A stretch of 40,209 nucleotides of DNA, from positions 1-40,209 of the forward strand of contig NZ_CALXEE010000009.1 of the NCBI RefSeq assembly GCF_944387245.1, read 5' to 3'. Under the pieces are notes generated by a model that had not been told where the DNA came from, did not search any database, and was given only the letters and a program-made list of their open reading frames with translations. The stretch is from an uncultured Intestinimonas sp. (GTDB lineage: Bacteria; Bacillota; Clostridia; Oscillospirales; Oscillospiraceae). Numbering within the stretch: position 1 is the stretch's first letter; every line of letters begins with the position of its first letter. Positions 10,032-18,144 of the stretch are shown piece after piece. The translations under genes were made by a program, and so were the position numbers.

Positions 10032-10167
10032 CTGGATGGCCTTCCTTTGCTTTTTCTTGTGCAGTTGGCAGCCCGCACTTTTATGATAACAAAGAGAGTC
10101 TTTCTTCCTTTATCATCGCCAGCTGGCTTCTTTGGTACCACTCGCCTAACGCGTGGTTTTCTTTCTA
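10032..10167. other. Intergenic remainder of the IS200-type insertion
   Basis: No gene. It contains an inverted repeat ATGATAA (10083-10089) / TTATCAT (10110-10116), which may be the element's other subterminal hairpin, and a 10-bp palindrome GCCAGCTGGC near 10118. The element ends cannot be fixed by eye. Confidence 0.3.
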
Positions 10168-10205
10168 CAAAAACGGCTCCGCACCTTTGGTGCGGAGCCG
10201 TTTTT
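10168..10205. terminator. Terminator of the ABC importer operon
   Basis: A 14-bp stem (AACGGCTCCGCACC / GGTGCGGAGCCGTT, loop TTT) with A- and T-runs on either side, immediately after the ATPase gene stop at 10209. Works for the minus strand and possibly both. Confidence 0.9.
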
Positions 10206-10208
10206 GGC

Positions 10209-11009
10209 TTAAGAGAGCAGGATGCGGTCGTTATCCAGGGCCTTCCCCGCCCCCGCCCGGAACCGGGAGAGAAGGTCGTCCACGGTGAGACCCTTCCGCT
10301 CCTCCCCGCCGATGTCCAGCACGATTCTCCCGTTATCCATCATCAGGGTGCGGTTGCCCAGCTCCAGGGCGTTTTTCATGTTGTGGGTGATCATCAGGCA
10401 GGTGATGCCATCCTCCTCCACGATCTCCCGGGTGAGCTTGAGAACCTTGTCCGCCGTGCCCGGGTCCAGGGCGGCAGTGTGCTCGTCCAGGAGGAGCAGC
10501 TTGGGGGGCACCATAGTGGCCATCAGCAGGGTGAGGGCCTGGCGCTGTCCACCGGAGAGGAGCCCCACGGGCTGGCGCATGCGGTCCTCCAGTCCCATGT
10601 CCAGCTTGGCCAGCTGGTCCCGGAAAAAGTCCTTGTCCTTCTTCCCCACCCGGCTGAAAAAGGCCTTCTGATGCTTGGCGGTGCGGAGATAGGCCAGGGC
10701 AAGGTTCTCCTCGATGGTCATGTGAGGGGCGGTTCCACGCATGGGGTCCTGGAAAAGCCGGCCAATACGGCGGCTGCGGCGGTAGGCGGGCAGGTAGGTG
10801 AGATCCTCCCCGGCCAGGAAGATACTGCCCTCGTCTGTATAGAAGTCTCCGGCAATGGCGTTGAAGAGGGTGGACTTCCCCGCGCCGTTGGAGCCAACGA
10901 TGGTGGCAAAATCCCCGTCAGCCAGGGTGAGGCTCAGGCCGCTGAGGGCCGTCTTCTCATTGACTGTTCCAGGGTTAAAGGTTTTGGAAATGTTCTTGAT
11001 CTCCAGCAT
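10209..11009 (-). CDS. ABC importer ATP-binding protein (probable tryptophan, TrpZ)
   Basis: A 266-residue ABC ATPase. Walker A GSNGAGKS lies near residues 38-45, the Q-loop in GRLFQDP near 88, the ABC signature LLSGGQRQ near 150, Walker B KLLLLDEH near 170, and the H-loop ITHN near 203. In Walker B the expected LLLLDE is intact. It energises uptake with the permease upstream. Start ATG 11009 lies one base after the permease stop, with GGGGGAG seven bases before it; an in-frame upstream extension is permease shadow. Substrate assignment comes from the Trp T-box heading the operon and the PF04392-type binding protein. Confidence 0.88.
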   Translation of the reverse strand: MLEIKNISKTFNPGTVNEKTALSGLSLTLADGDFATIVGSNGAGKSTLFNAIAGDFYTDEGSIFLAGEDLTYLPAYRRSRRIGRLFQDPMRGTAPHMTIEENLALAYLRTAKHQKAFFSRVGKKDKDFFRDQLAKLDMGLEDRMRQPVGLLSGGQRQALTLLMATMVPPKLLLLDEHTAALDPGTADKVLKLTREIVEEDGITCLMITHNMKNALELGNRTLMMDNGRIVLDIGGEERKGLTVDDLLSRFRAGAGKALDNDRILLS

Positions 11010-11010
11010 C

Positions 11011-11919
11011 TCAATGCTCCCCCTTTCGGGCCGCCAGGGCCTTGCGCTTCTTGGCCTGGAAGGCCGCCCAGCGCCGGACGGTGGGCGCCGCGATGGCCAC
11101 ACCCACGATAATGGCGGAGACCAGCTTCATATAGTCGGAGGGGACGTTGGCCCGGAGGGCGGCGGCGTAGATGAAGCGGTAGATGATGCTGCCCAGGATG
11201 ACCCCCACCACCCGGCGGACCATGGAGCCCTTGCCGATGAGGGTCTCACCGATGACCAGGGCGGCCAGAGCCAGCACCACCATGCCGGTACCGCTGTTGA
11301 TGTCGGAGAAGGTGTTGTACTGGGCCACCATGGCGCCGGAGAGGCCGGTCATGGCGTTGGCAACACACAGGCCCACAGTAATGGTAAAGGTGGGGTTGAT
11401 AGAGGAGGCCCGGACCATGTCGGCGTTGTCACCGGTGGCACGGATGGAGAGTCCCAGCCGGGTACCCAGGAAGAGGACCAGCAGCACGCATACCACCAGC
11501 ACCAACAGGGCGGTTACCACCAGCTTATACCAGCTTCCCCCAAATCCTGCGTCCTTGGCCAGGGTATAGATGGAGGCCTTCTGGAAGAGGGACAGGTTGC
11601 TGGTGCCCATGACCATCAGGTTGATGCTGTAAAGGCCGATGTTGGTGACGATGCCGGCCAGGATGGAGGGCACCCCCAGCTTGGTCTGGAGAAAGGCCGT
11701 GATAAAACCGGCGGCCGCAGTGGCCAGCATGGCGGCGGGCAGGGCCAGGATGGGGTGTCCCGCCACGCAGCACACCGCGGAGACGGAGGCTCCCAGGACA
11801 AAGGCACCATCAGTGGTCATATCGGCGATGTTTAAAATAGAAAAGCTCAAAAAGAGGGCCAGGGCAATGGGGGCGTAGAGAAATCCGGCCTCCAGTGCCG
11901 TCTGGATGATGGTGAGCAT
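11011..11919 (-). CDS. ABC importer permease (probable tryptophan, TrpY)
   Basis: A 302-residue permease of the branched-chain/ribose-type membrane family (LivH-like fold), with about eight hydrophobic segments starting at residue 2. Family motifs include NIADMTTDGAFVLGA near 30-44, TRLGLSIRATGDN near 152-164 (cytoplasmic coupling region) and GLCVANAMTGLSGAMVAQYN. This permease class pairs with PF04392 binding proteins. Start ATG 11919 follows AAAGGAG. It lies 67 bp after the binding-protein gene, with a hairpin in between. Confidence 0.88.
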   Translation of the reverse strand: MLTIIQTALEAGFLYAPIALALFLSFSILNIADMTTDGAFVLGASVSAVCCVAGHPILALPAAMLATAAAGFITAFLQTKLGVPSILAGIVTNIGLYSINLMVMGTSNLSLFQKASIYTLAKDAGFGGSWYKLVVTALLVLVVCVLLVLFLGTRLGLSIRATGDNADMVRASSINPTFTITVGLCVANAMTGLSGAMVAQYNTFSDINSGTGMVVLALAALVIGETLIGKGSMVRRVVGVILGSIIYRFIYAAALRANVPSDYMKLVSAIIVGVAIAAPTVRRWAAFQAKKRKALAARKGEH

Positions 11920-11945
11920 GGGGATGCGCTCCTTTCACATGGGTC

Positions 11946-11972
11946 AGCCCCCGCCGGTGGCCGGCGGGGGCT
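11946..11972 (-). other. Intercistronic hairpin between binding-protein and permease genes
   Basis: A perfect 12-bp GC stem (AGCCCCCGCCGG / CCGGCGGGGGCT, loop TGG). On the transcribed minus strand no U-run follows, so it is unlikely to terminate fully. Such hairpins protect the upstream mRNA from 3' decay and raise the dose of the binding protein over membrane subunits; here that role is inferred. Confidence 0.6.
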
Positions 11973-11986
11973 CTGCCTTTTTTTGC

Positions 11987-13024
11987 TTACTCCTGAGAGG
12001 TCTGGACCTCCACTAGGCTGGCGCCCATGTCCTGGAACATGGTGTAATCCACACCCAGCGCAGCCGCTGTTTCGGTGTTCACCGTGATGATGTCGCCGGA
12101 GACGGTGATAAAATCAGCGGGTACGGTGCCGCTCTGGAGGACCTCCACCGCCAGATCGGCGGTCTGGGCGCCCAGGTCGGTATAATTCACACCGCAGGTG
12201 GCGAAGGCACCGTTGCGGACGAAGGAGTCGGCTCCAGCATAATGGGGGATGCCGGCCTCGATCAGGGTGGGAGCGATGGCCAGCTCAGCGGCCTGGACCA
12301 CATTGTCGGTGGGGGTAAAGACGGCGTCTACCTGATCCAGCATGGAGTTGACAGCGGCCACGATCTCATCGGTGGTGTTGCCGGTCTTGTCGATGTAGGC
12401 GATGCCCTTCTCGTCCAGGTAAGCCTTGGCGGTCTCGATGGCGGGGGCGCTGTTGACCTCACTGGTGGAGTAGAGGAGGCCCACCGTCTCCACATTGGGA
12501 TTCTGGGCCAGCATCATGTCCAGCAGCAGCTCCACGTTCAGAGCATCACTGGTGCCGGTGACATAGGAGATGCCGGTGAGACCCGCCACCTCGGGGTAAC
12601 TGACGGTGCCATAGATGACAGGGGTCTCACTCGCCTCCGCCACGGAGGCCATCTGCTGGGCGGCAGTGGTGCCGATGGGGATGATGGCGTCATAGCCGTC
12701 GGCGATGATCTGGGCGCCGATCTGAGACAGGGTGGAGGGATCGTTGTTGCCGTTGAAGTCCTCGTAGTCGATCTCCACCCCCAGCTCGGCTGCCTTCGCG
12801 TCCAGCTCAGCGGTGATGGCATCCCGGATCTCATTCATAGAGGCATGGTCCAGCTGCCGCACCACGGCCACCTTGTAGCCTTCCCCGCCGGAGGAGGTGT
12901 TCTCCGCAGCAGCAGTACCAGTGGGGACAGGAGTCGTGGCGGTCCCGCCGCCGCAGGCGGCGAGAGACAGGGTGAGGGCGGAGGCGGCGGCCAGAGCAGT
13001 CAGCTTCTTCATGGTGTTTTTCAT
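11987..13024 (-). CDS. ABC substrate-binding lipoprotein, PF04392 type (probable tryptophan, TrpX)
   Basis: A 345-residue lipoprotein: the signal sequence MKNTMKKLTALAAASALTLSLAAC ends in a lipobox with Cys24 (LAAC). The mature part has the two-lobe fold of the ABC substrate-binding PF04392 family, which includes TrpX and the clostridial tyrosine-binding CD0873; recognisable segments are YKVAVVRQLDHASMNEI, IIPIGTTAAQQMA, PVIYGTVSYPEVAGLTGISY and the C-terminal GVNYTDLGAQTADLAVEVL. Start ATG 13024 follows AAAGGAG. A T-box leader with a UGG specifier precedes it, so tryptophan is the best substrate; tyrosine or another aromatic amino acid is the alternative. Confidence 0.88.
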   Translation of the reverse strand: MKNTMKKLTALAAASALTLSLAACGGGTATTPVPTGTAAAENTSSGGEGYKVAVVRQLDHASMNEIRDAITAELDAKAAELGVEIDYEDFNGNNDPSTLSQIGAQIIADGYDAIIPIGTTAAQQMASVAEASETPVIYGTVSYPEVAGLTGISYVTGTSDALNVELLLDMMLAQNPNVETVGLLYSTSEVNSAPAIETAKAYLDEKGIAYIDKTGNTTDEIVAAVNSMLDQVDAVFTPTDNVVQAAELAIAPTLIEAGIPHYAGADSFVRNGAFATCGVNYTDLGAQTADLAVEVLQSGTVPADFITVSGDIITVNTETAAALGVDYTMFQDMGASLVEVQTSQE

Positions 13025-13074
13025 TGTAATTTCTCCTTTTTTGAGTATTGGGCGGCAGATGGAGCCAGCAGGTG

Positions 13075-13363
13075 TAAAAAAACGCTTTTGTCCCACACAT
13101 GGGACAAAAGCGTTTCAAACACTTCTGCGATACCACCCAAATTGACGCTTGCGCGTCCACTCGCTTCACGCACCATCATGCGTGCCCGATGGATAACGGG
13201 TGGGGACCCGTCGGCACCTACTTGGCGCTTCCACGCCGTTCAAGCCGCCCTCTGGAGGCCATTCACCGGTTTCCTTGCGCCCCGATCACACCACCCGGGA
13301 CTCTCTTCGGCTTGGAACGAGCCGGCTACTTCTCTCCGTCACTGGTTTTGGATGATTTACTTG
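13075..13363 (-). promoter_or_regulatory. T-box leader, tryptophan specifier (UGG)
   Basis: A full T-box. The specifier loop is flanked by GGAG/CTCC below and CCGG/CCGG above; its 5' side carries AGTA and its 3' side reads TGAA-TGG-C, so the codon is UGG (13259-13261, Trp). Above it are the AG-bulge AGAGA and a terminal loop with GGUG. The linker has the AGTAGG and CCGTTA elements seen in other T-boxes. The T-box sequence GGGTGGTATCGCAG (13121-13140) is followed by a 14-bp terminator stem (13081-13094 with 13101-13114, U-run 13075-13082). Uncharged tRNA-Trp should favour readthrough into the importer genes. Confidence 0.93.
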
Positions 13364-13369
13364 TGTGTC

Positions 13370-13398
13370 ATTATACGCAGGCGGCGGGCAAATGTCAA
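13370..13398 (-). promoter_or_regulatory. Full-consensus SigA promoter of the importer operon
   Basis: On the minus strand TTGACA (13393-13398), 17 bp, TATAAT (13370-13375): both hexamers match consensus exactly. It overlaps the last codons of the EamA gene. A strong constitutive promoter fits a leader that controls by termination. Confidence 0.92.
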
Positions 13399-14297
13399 CC
13401 TTTTTTTCTCAGGAAAGAAAATTTGGTCTCAGAGCACACCACAGCGATGAAAATGAGGGCAAAGCCCACAAACATGAGAGGGGTAGGCCGCTCGTCGGCG
13501 AAGAGGATGGAGAAAAAGACGCCGAAAGGAGCTTCCAGGGAGAGGAGAACAGCGGCAGTGGCGGGGGCGGTATATTTTTGGCCGATGTTCTGGAACAGAA
13601 GGGCGCCGCAGGAGGCAAAGATCACCAGATAGGCCAGGCCGAAGATGAGGCTGCCGTCAAAGACGGCGGGGTCAGGGGCGGGGCTTGCGAAGAGTGCGCC
13701 GATCCAGGAGAAGACGGCAAAGGAGGCAAACTGGAGGGTGGTGAGGAGGAAGATGTCCCGGCCCTCGGAGTACTTGGCCACCGCCACAATGTGGCAGGCA
13801 AAGAAGAAACCGCCGATGAGGGTGAGTATGTCGCCCATATTGAAGGCGGTGGCATTCTCGCCGGTGACCGACACCAGGGCGATGCCTGCGATGCACAAAA
13901 AGGCGGCCAGCACGTTGTACCGGTCGGGCCGGCGGCGGGCGATAGCCCAGTAGAGGAAGGGGACAATGACGCAGTAGACGGCGGTGAAGAAGGCGTTCTT
14001 GCCCGAGGTGGTCTGCTCCAGGCCAAATGTCTGGAAGGCGTAGGCCACGAAAAGACAGAGACCCATGACGGTGCCGCCGATGAGGTACCCCCGATCCAGC
14101 AGCTTCCACTGCTTCCAGAACACCACCGCCAGCACAATGGCGGCAAAGCTGAACCGGATGGCCAGCAGCCAGAAGGTGGGCAGCACGTTCACGCTGTTTT
14201 TCATCACCACAAAGGAACTGCCCCAGATGATGGTGGCCAGGACGATGAGGGGACTTGCCAGCTTGGAAAGGACGCTGTTTTCCGTTTTCTCACTCAT
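13395..14297 (-). CDS. EamA/DMT-superfamily transporter
   Basis: A 300-residue inner-membrane transporter of the drug/metabolite (EamA) superfamily with ten predicted helices in two repeats. First-repeat features are IWGSSFVVMKNS near 23-34 and RFSFAAIVLA; second-repeat features are ALLFQNIGQKYTAPATAAVLLSLEAPFGVFFSILFADE near 250-285. Members export amino acids or metabolites; the substrate is not predictable. Start ATG 14297 follows GGAG nine bases upstream; a longer frame starting at 14369 lacks a ribosome site. Its 3' end contains the promoter for the Trp importer, and no terminator lies between, so readthrough into the T-box leader is possible. Confidence 0.9.
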   Translation of the reverse strand: MSEKTENSVLSKLASPLIVLATIIWGSSFVVMKNSVNVLPTFWLLAIRFSFAAIVLAVVFWKQWKLLDRGYLIGGTVMGLCLFVAYAFQTFGLEQTTSGKNAFFTAVYCVIVPFLYWAIARRRPDRYNVLAAFLCIAGIALVSVTGENATAFNMGDILTLIGGFFFACHIVAVAKYSEGRDIFLLTTLQFASFAVFSWIGALFASPAPDPAVFDGSLIFGLAYLVIFASCGALLFQNIGQKYTAPATAAVLLSLEAPFGVFFSILFADERPTPLMFVGFALIFIAVVCSETKFSFLRKKG

Positions 14298-14298
14298 G

Positions 14299-14327
14299 TT
14301 GTACCGCTCCTTCAGGTGTGATAAAAT
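14299..14327 (+). promoter_or_regulatory. SigA-type promoter for mpg-HAD
   Basis: TTGTAC (14299-14304), 17 bp, TAAAAT (14322-14327), 33 bp before mpg and next to the divergent EamA start. Confidence 0.6.
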
Positions 14328-14359
14328 AGAAGAACATTGCCGCGCTGGAGGGATGACCC

Positions 14360-14947
14360 ATGAAAACACTGCCGCGGGCCTTCTATGACCGGGACACCCT
14401 GGAGGTGGCCCGGGCTCTGCTGGGAAAACATCTGGTCCGCCGGGTGGACGGGGCAGAACTGGTGGTCCGCATCACAGAGACGGAGGCCTACATCGGCGCC
14501 GTGGACAAGGCCTGCCACGCCTACGGCGGCCGACGGACCGCCCGGACCGAGACCTTATACGCCCAACCGGGGACGGCCTATGTCTATCTCATCTACGGTA
14601 TGTACCACTGCCTCAACTTTGTCACCGAGCCGGAGGGCACCGCCGCCGCCGTGCTGCTGCGCGGGGTGGAGGCGGTATCCGGCACCGACCTCATGGCCTA
14701 CAATCGCTTCGGCCGGGAATATGATCAGCTGACAGCCTATCAGCGGAAAAACTTTCTCAACGGTCCGGGCAAGGTGTGCAAAGCCCTGGCCATCACCCGG
14801 GCCCACAACGGCCTGGACCTCACCGGCGGCGGTGAGCTCTTCCTCTGCGACGGCGAGGCCACGGCGGGGGAGATCCACGTGGGCAAGCGGGTTGGCATCG
14901 ACTACGCCGAGGAGGCGGTGGACTTCCCCTGGCGGTTCTGGCTCTGA
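14360..14947 (+). CDS. mpg: DNA-3-methyladenine glycosylase, AAG/MPG family
   Basis: A 195-residue base-excision repair enzyme that flips out and cleaves alkylated or deaminated purines such as 3-methyladenine and hypoxanthine. It has the catalytic segment ITETEAYIG with Glu42, then ACHAYGGRRTART, the intercalating-loop region LYAQPGTAYVYLIYGMYHCLN and the terminal GKRVGIDYAEEAVDFPWRFW. Length is normal for bacterial family members. Start ATG 14360 follows GGAGGGATG. The HAD gene follows 29 bp later, probably in one operon. Confidence 0.95.
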   Translation: MKTLPRAFYDRDTLEVARALLGKHLVRRVDGAELVVRITETEAYIGAVDKACHAYGGRRTARTETLYAQPGTAYVYLIYGMYHCLNFVTEPEGTAAAVLLRGVEAVSGTDLMAYNRFGREYDQLTAYQRKNFLNGPGKVCKALAITRAHNGLDLTGGGELFLCDGEATAGEIHVGKRVGIDYAEEAVDFPWRFWL

Positions 14948-14976
14948 CATAATTCACGCATGGAGGATTGACAGAT

Positions 14977-15600
14977 ATGCTTTTATTCGACCTGGACGGC
15001 ACCCTCATCGACTCCAACGAGATTTGGACCAATATCGACGTGAATTTTCTCACCCGCCGGGGTCTGGAGATCACACAGGAATACCTTTATGCCGTAAGTC
15101 CCTCTACCGTTCCTCTGGCGGCGGTATTCACCCGGGACTACTTCCACCTGGACATGACCCCTGAGGAGATCGTGGCAGAGTGGATGGAGGGCGCCCTGGA
15201 CGCCTACCGGAAGGTAGCACTGAAGCCTGGGGTCATGGCCTTCCTGGAGCGCTGCCGGGACCGGGGGGAGCACATGGCCCTGGTCACCGCCTGTGTGCCC
15301 GAGCTCTGCCTCACCGCCCTCCAGTGCCACGGCCTGGAATCCTTTTTCACCGACATCATCTTTGCCCAGGATCTGGGTCTGGAGAAGCGCGATCCGGAGG
15401 TCTACCGGCTGACGGCGGAGCGGTTGGGTGTGGCCCCCGAGGACTGCATTTTATACGAGGACGCCCCCCACAACTGCACCGCCGCCCAAAGCGTGGGCAT
15501 GAAGGCCATTGGGGTCTACGACCAGTTCTATGCCAAATTTCAGGACCAGATGCGCTGTAGCTGCGACGGCTATATCACCAGTTTTCTGGAACTGCTTTGA
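14977..15600 (+). CDS. HAD-superfamily phosphatase (beta-phosphoglucomutase-like subclass)
   Basis: A 207-residue HAD hydrolase of subfamily IA. Motif I DLDGTLIDSNE (Asp5 nucleophile, Asp7 acid/base), motif II ALVTACVPE near residue 107, motif III Lys in GLEKRDPEVYRLTAERLG near 140, and motif IV LYEDAPHNC near 162. An alpha-helical cap spans about 15-85. Such proteins act on sugar phosphates or nucleotides; the substrate is unknown. I chose ATG 14977, ten bases after GGAGG; a TTG at 14968 is too close to it. Confidence 0.88.
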   Translation: MLLFDLDGTLIDSNEIWTNIDVNFLTRRGLEITQEYLYAVSPSTVPLAAVFTRDYFHLDMTPEEIVAEWMEGALDAYRKVALKPGVMAFLERCRDRGEHMALVTACVPELCLTALQCHGLESFFTDIIFAQDLGLEKRDPEVYRLTAERLGVAPEDCILYEDAPHNCTAAQSVGMKAIGVYDQFYAKFQDQMRCSCDGYITSFLELL

Positions 15601-15605
15601 CCTGT

Positions 15606-15634
15606 GCCCCGGTTACGTAGCCGGGGCCTTTTTA
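15606..15634 (+). terminator. Intrinsic terminator after the HAD gene
   Basis: Stem GCCCCGG / CCGGGGC with an inner TA-CG-TA pairing (15606-15627) and a CTTTTTA tail, which runs into the 3' end of the convergent helicase gene. Confidence 0.8.
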
Positions 15635-18115
15635 TTCCCCCTTGGTCATGTGTTGGGCCGCTGAGCGGAGCATGAGCCGCTTGGTACCCACCGAGTCGAA
15701 GGCGATCTCGATGAGGGCGTCGCCTCCCATGGGCTGGACCGAAAGGACCATGCCCTTGCCGAAGGCCTTGTGGACCACGGCGTCCCCCTTCTGGAAGGAG
15801 GGAAGGCTGGCGGCTGGCCGGGTGCCGGGGGCGGGGCGGGCGGCGCTGGCCGTCCGTCGGGTCTGGGGTGCGGCGGCAGCCGTCCGGCCGGTACGGGTCT
15901 CCGAGGACCAGGAGGTGCCGTAGCCGCCCCGGTTGAAGGTGCGGGGAGCGGGGGCGCTCTGCCACCGTCCGGCAGCATCGTCCTCGCTCCGACTCAGGGG
16001 GCTCCGGCCGCTCTTCTCCACGAACTCCTCCGGGATCTCGCCGGTAAACCGGGAGGGCCGGTTGGCGCTGGTGCGGCCGAAGAGCATCCGCTGGGCGGCG
16101 CAGGTCATATAGAGCCGTTCCTTGGCCCGGGTCATGGCCACATAGCACAGCCGCCGCTCCTCCTCCATCTCCTCGTCGTCGCCGATGGCCCGGACGCCGG
16201 GGAAGATGCCCTCTTCCACGCCCACCACAAAGACCACCGGGAACTCCAGGCCCTTGGCCGAGTGCATGGTCATCATGACCACACAGTCCTCATTGGGGTC
16301 GTGGTTGTCCAGGTCGGTATAGAGGGCGATTTCATCCAGGAAGCCGGAGAGGGAGGGCTCCCCCTCGGCGTTTTCCAGATAGTTGTTGATGGAGGTAAGG
16401 AGCTCACGCACGTTCTCCAGCCGGGTGCGGTCCTCCACCGTGTTCTTGGCCTCCAGGGCCACGGCATAGCCCGTCCGGGCCAGGACCTCCTCGTAGAAGT
16501 CGGGGAGGGACAGCTCCCCGGAGAGCTTCCGCAGGCCATCCATCAGGTCGGTGAACTGGGCCAGCTTGGCCGCCGCCTTGCTGAGGTCGGGGTAGGCTTT
16601 GGCGTGCTTCACCACCTCCCACAGGCTCTTCCCCTCCTGGGCGGCGATGGCCTGGGCGGTGTCCACCGTCTTTTGGCCGATACCCCGGGCGGGGACGTTG
16701 ATGATGCGGGCCAGGCGCAGATCGTCGGCGGGGTTGTTGAGGGCGCAGAGGTAGGCCAGCATGTCCTTGACCTCCGCCCGGTCGAAGAAGCGGATGCCCC
16801 CGATGATGCGGTAGGGCACGCCGTTGCGCTTGAAGGCCTGCTCGATCTGGTTGGACTGGGCGTTCATCCGGTAGAGGACGGCGTTGTCCCGCCAGGGGCG
16901 GCCCTGGCTGTACCCAGCCAGGATCTGGGCGGCCACATACTGGGCCTCGTCGCTCTCGTTCATGGCGGTGTAGACCTGGAGCTTGTCCCCCTTCTCGTGG
17001 CGGGTCCACAGCTCCTTGCCCTTCCGGCCCTGATTGTGGCGTATGACGGCGTTGGAGGCCTCCAGGATGTTGCCGGTGGAGCGGTAGTTCTCCTCCAGGC
17101 GGATCACCCGGGCCCCCTTGTACTGGTTCTCAAAGGACAGGATGTTCTCGATGGTGGCCCCCCGGAACCGGTAGATGGACTGGTCGTCGTCGCCCACCAC
17201 ACAGATGTTCTCCCACCGGCCCGCCAGCAGGGCGGAGAGCCGGTACTGGAGCTGGTTGGTGTCCTGGTACTCATCGATGAGTACATAGCGGAATTTCCGC
17301 TGATAATAATCCCGAACGTCATCATATTCTTGGAGCAGACGGACGGTATCCAGGATGAGATCGTCAAAATCCAGGGCGTTGGCCTCCCGGAGACGGCGCT
17401 CATATTCCACATAGACCTTGGCCATGCGGGTGAGGCGGTAGTCCCCCTGCTTCTCGCACCGGGCCAGGTAGTCGGGGCCGGAGAGCATCTCGTCCTTGGC
17501 CTTGGAGATCTCGGAGAGAATGGACCGGGGCGGGAAGGACTTGTCGTCCATGTTGAAGTCCTTCAGGATGTCCTTGACCACCCGCTCGGTGTCGGCGGAG
17601 TCGTAGATGGTGAAGGACTTGTCAAAGCCCAGCCGGTCGATGTCCCGGCGGAGGATGCGCACGCAGGCGGAGTGGAAGGTGGAGGCCCAGATGTCGTTGG
17701 CGTCGGGTCCCAGCATCCGCTCCAGCCGGGCCTTCAGCTCCCCGGCAGCCTTGTTGGTGAAGGTGATGGCGATGATGGACCAGGGCACCGCGGGGTCCAG
17801 ACGGCACAGCCGCTCCGCCTCCTCCCGGCCCTCGGCCACCGGGTGGGCGGCATAGGCCTCCAGGAAGAAGAGATCATCCTCGGTGACCCACTCGGGCACC
17901 TCGTCAGAATCGGACCCCCGACCGTACTTCATCAGATTGGCTACCCGGTTGATGAGCACGGTGGTCTTGCCGCTGCCCGCCCCAGCCAGCACCAGGAGAG
18001 GGCCCTCAGTGCTCAGCACCGCCTGGCGCTGCTGGGGGTTCAGGTTCTGGTACTCCCCGGCGATGGCGGCCCGGCGGGCCTTGCAGAATCTCAGTTGTTG
18101 CTCGTTGTCCAGCAT
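15632..18115 (-). CDS. pcrA: ATP-dependent DNA helicase PcrA/UvrD
   Basis: An 827-residue superfamily 1A 3'-5' helicase for repair and plasmid-type replication. Motif I AGAGSGKT (44-51), Ia ITFTNKAA, Ib STFHSACVRILRRD, II LIDEYQDTN, III VGDDDQSIYRFRGA, IV RLEENYRS, V MTMHSAKGLEFPVV, VI LCYVAMTRAKERLY, then a low-complexity Ala/Arg/Thr/Pro linker (about 720-780) and a C-terminal Tudor-like domain (GDAVVHKAFGKGMVLSV). Between motifs I and Ia there is an acidic insertion of about 45 residues (65-108) absent from Bacillus PcrA. I use ATG 18115 with GGGTGA upstream; ATG 18127 would add four residues and cannot be excluded. Terminal T-region overlaps the HAD terminator. Confidence 0.95.
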   Translation of the reverse strand: MLDNEQQLRFCKARRAAIAGEYQNLNPQQRQAVLSTEGPLLVLAGAGSGKTTVLINRVANLMKYGRGSDSDEVPEWVTEDDLFFLEAYAAHPVAEGREEAERLCRLDPAVPWSIIAITFTNKAAGELKARLERMLGPDANDIWASTFHSACVRILRRDIDRLGFDKSFTIYDSADTERVVKDILKDFNMDDKSFPPRSILSEISKAKDEMLSGPDYLARCEKQGDYRLTRMAKVYVEYERRLREANALDFDDLILDTVRLLQEYDDVRDYYQRKFRYVLIDEYQDTNQLQYRLSALLAGRWENICVVGDDDQSIYRFRGATIENILSFENQYKGARVIRLEENYRSTGNILEASNAVIRHNQGRKGKELWTRHEKGDKLQVYTAMNESDEAQYVAAQILAGYSQGRPWRDNAVLYRMNAQSNQIEQAFKRNGVPYRIIGGIRFFDRAEVKDMLAYLCALNNPADDLRLARIINVPARGIGQKTVDTAQAIAAQEGKSLWEVVKHAKAYPDLSKAAAKLAQFTDLMDGLRKLSGELSLPDFYEEVLARTGYAVALEAKNTVEDRTRLENVRELLTSINNYLENAEGEPSLSGFLDEIALYTDLDNHDPNEDCVVMMTMHSAKGLEFPVVFVVGVEEGIFPGVRAIGDDEEMEEERRLCYVAMTRAKERLYMTCAAQRMLFGRTSANRPSRFTGEIPEEFVEKSGRSPLSRSEDDAAGRWQSAPAPRTFNRGGYGTSWSSETRTGRTAAAAPQTRRTASAARPAPGTRPAASLPSFQKGDAVVHKAFGKGMVLSVQPMGGDALIEIAFDSVGTKRLMLRSAAQHMTKGE

Positions 18116-18144
18116 ATGTTCACCCATTTTCTCTTTTCGCTGAT

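Noticed and set aside
11946-11972. Rho-independent terminator for the plus strand
   Set aside because: A T-run does occur seven bases after the hairpin on the plus strand, but no plus-strand gene leads into it.
13099-13632. Open frames within the leader upstream of the Trp importer
   Set aside because: The region folds as a complete T-box with terminator; the frames have no ribosome sites or motifs.
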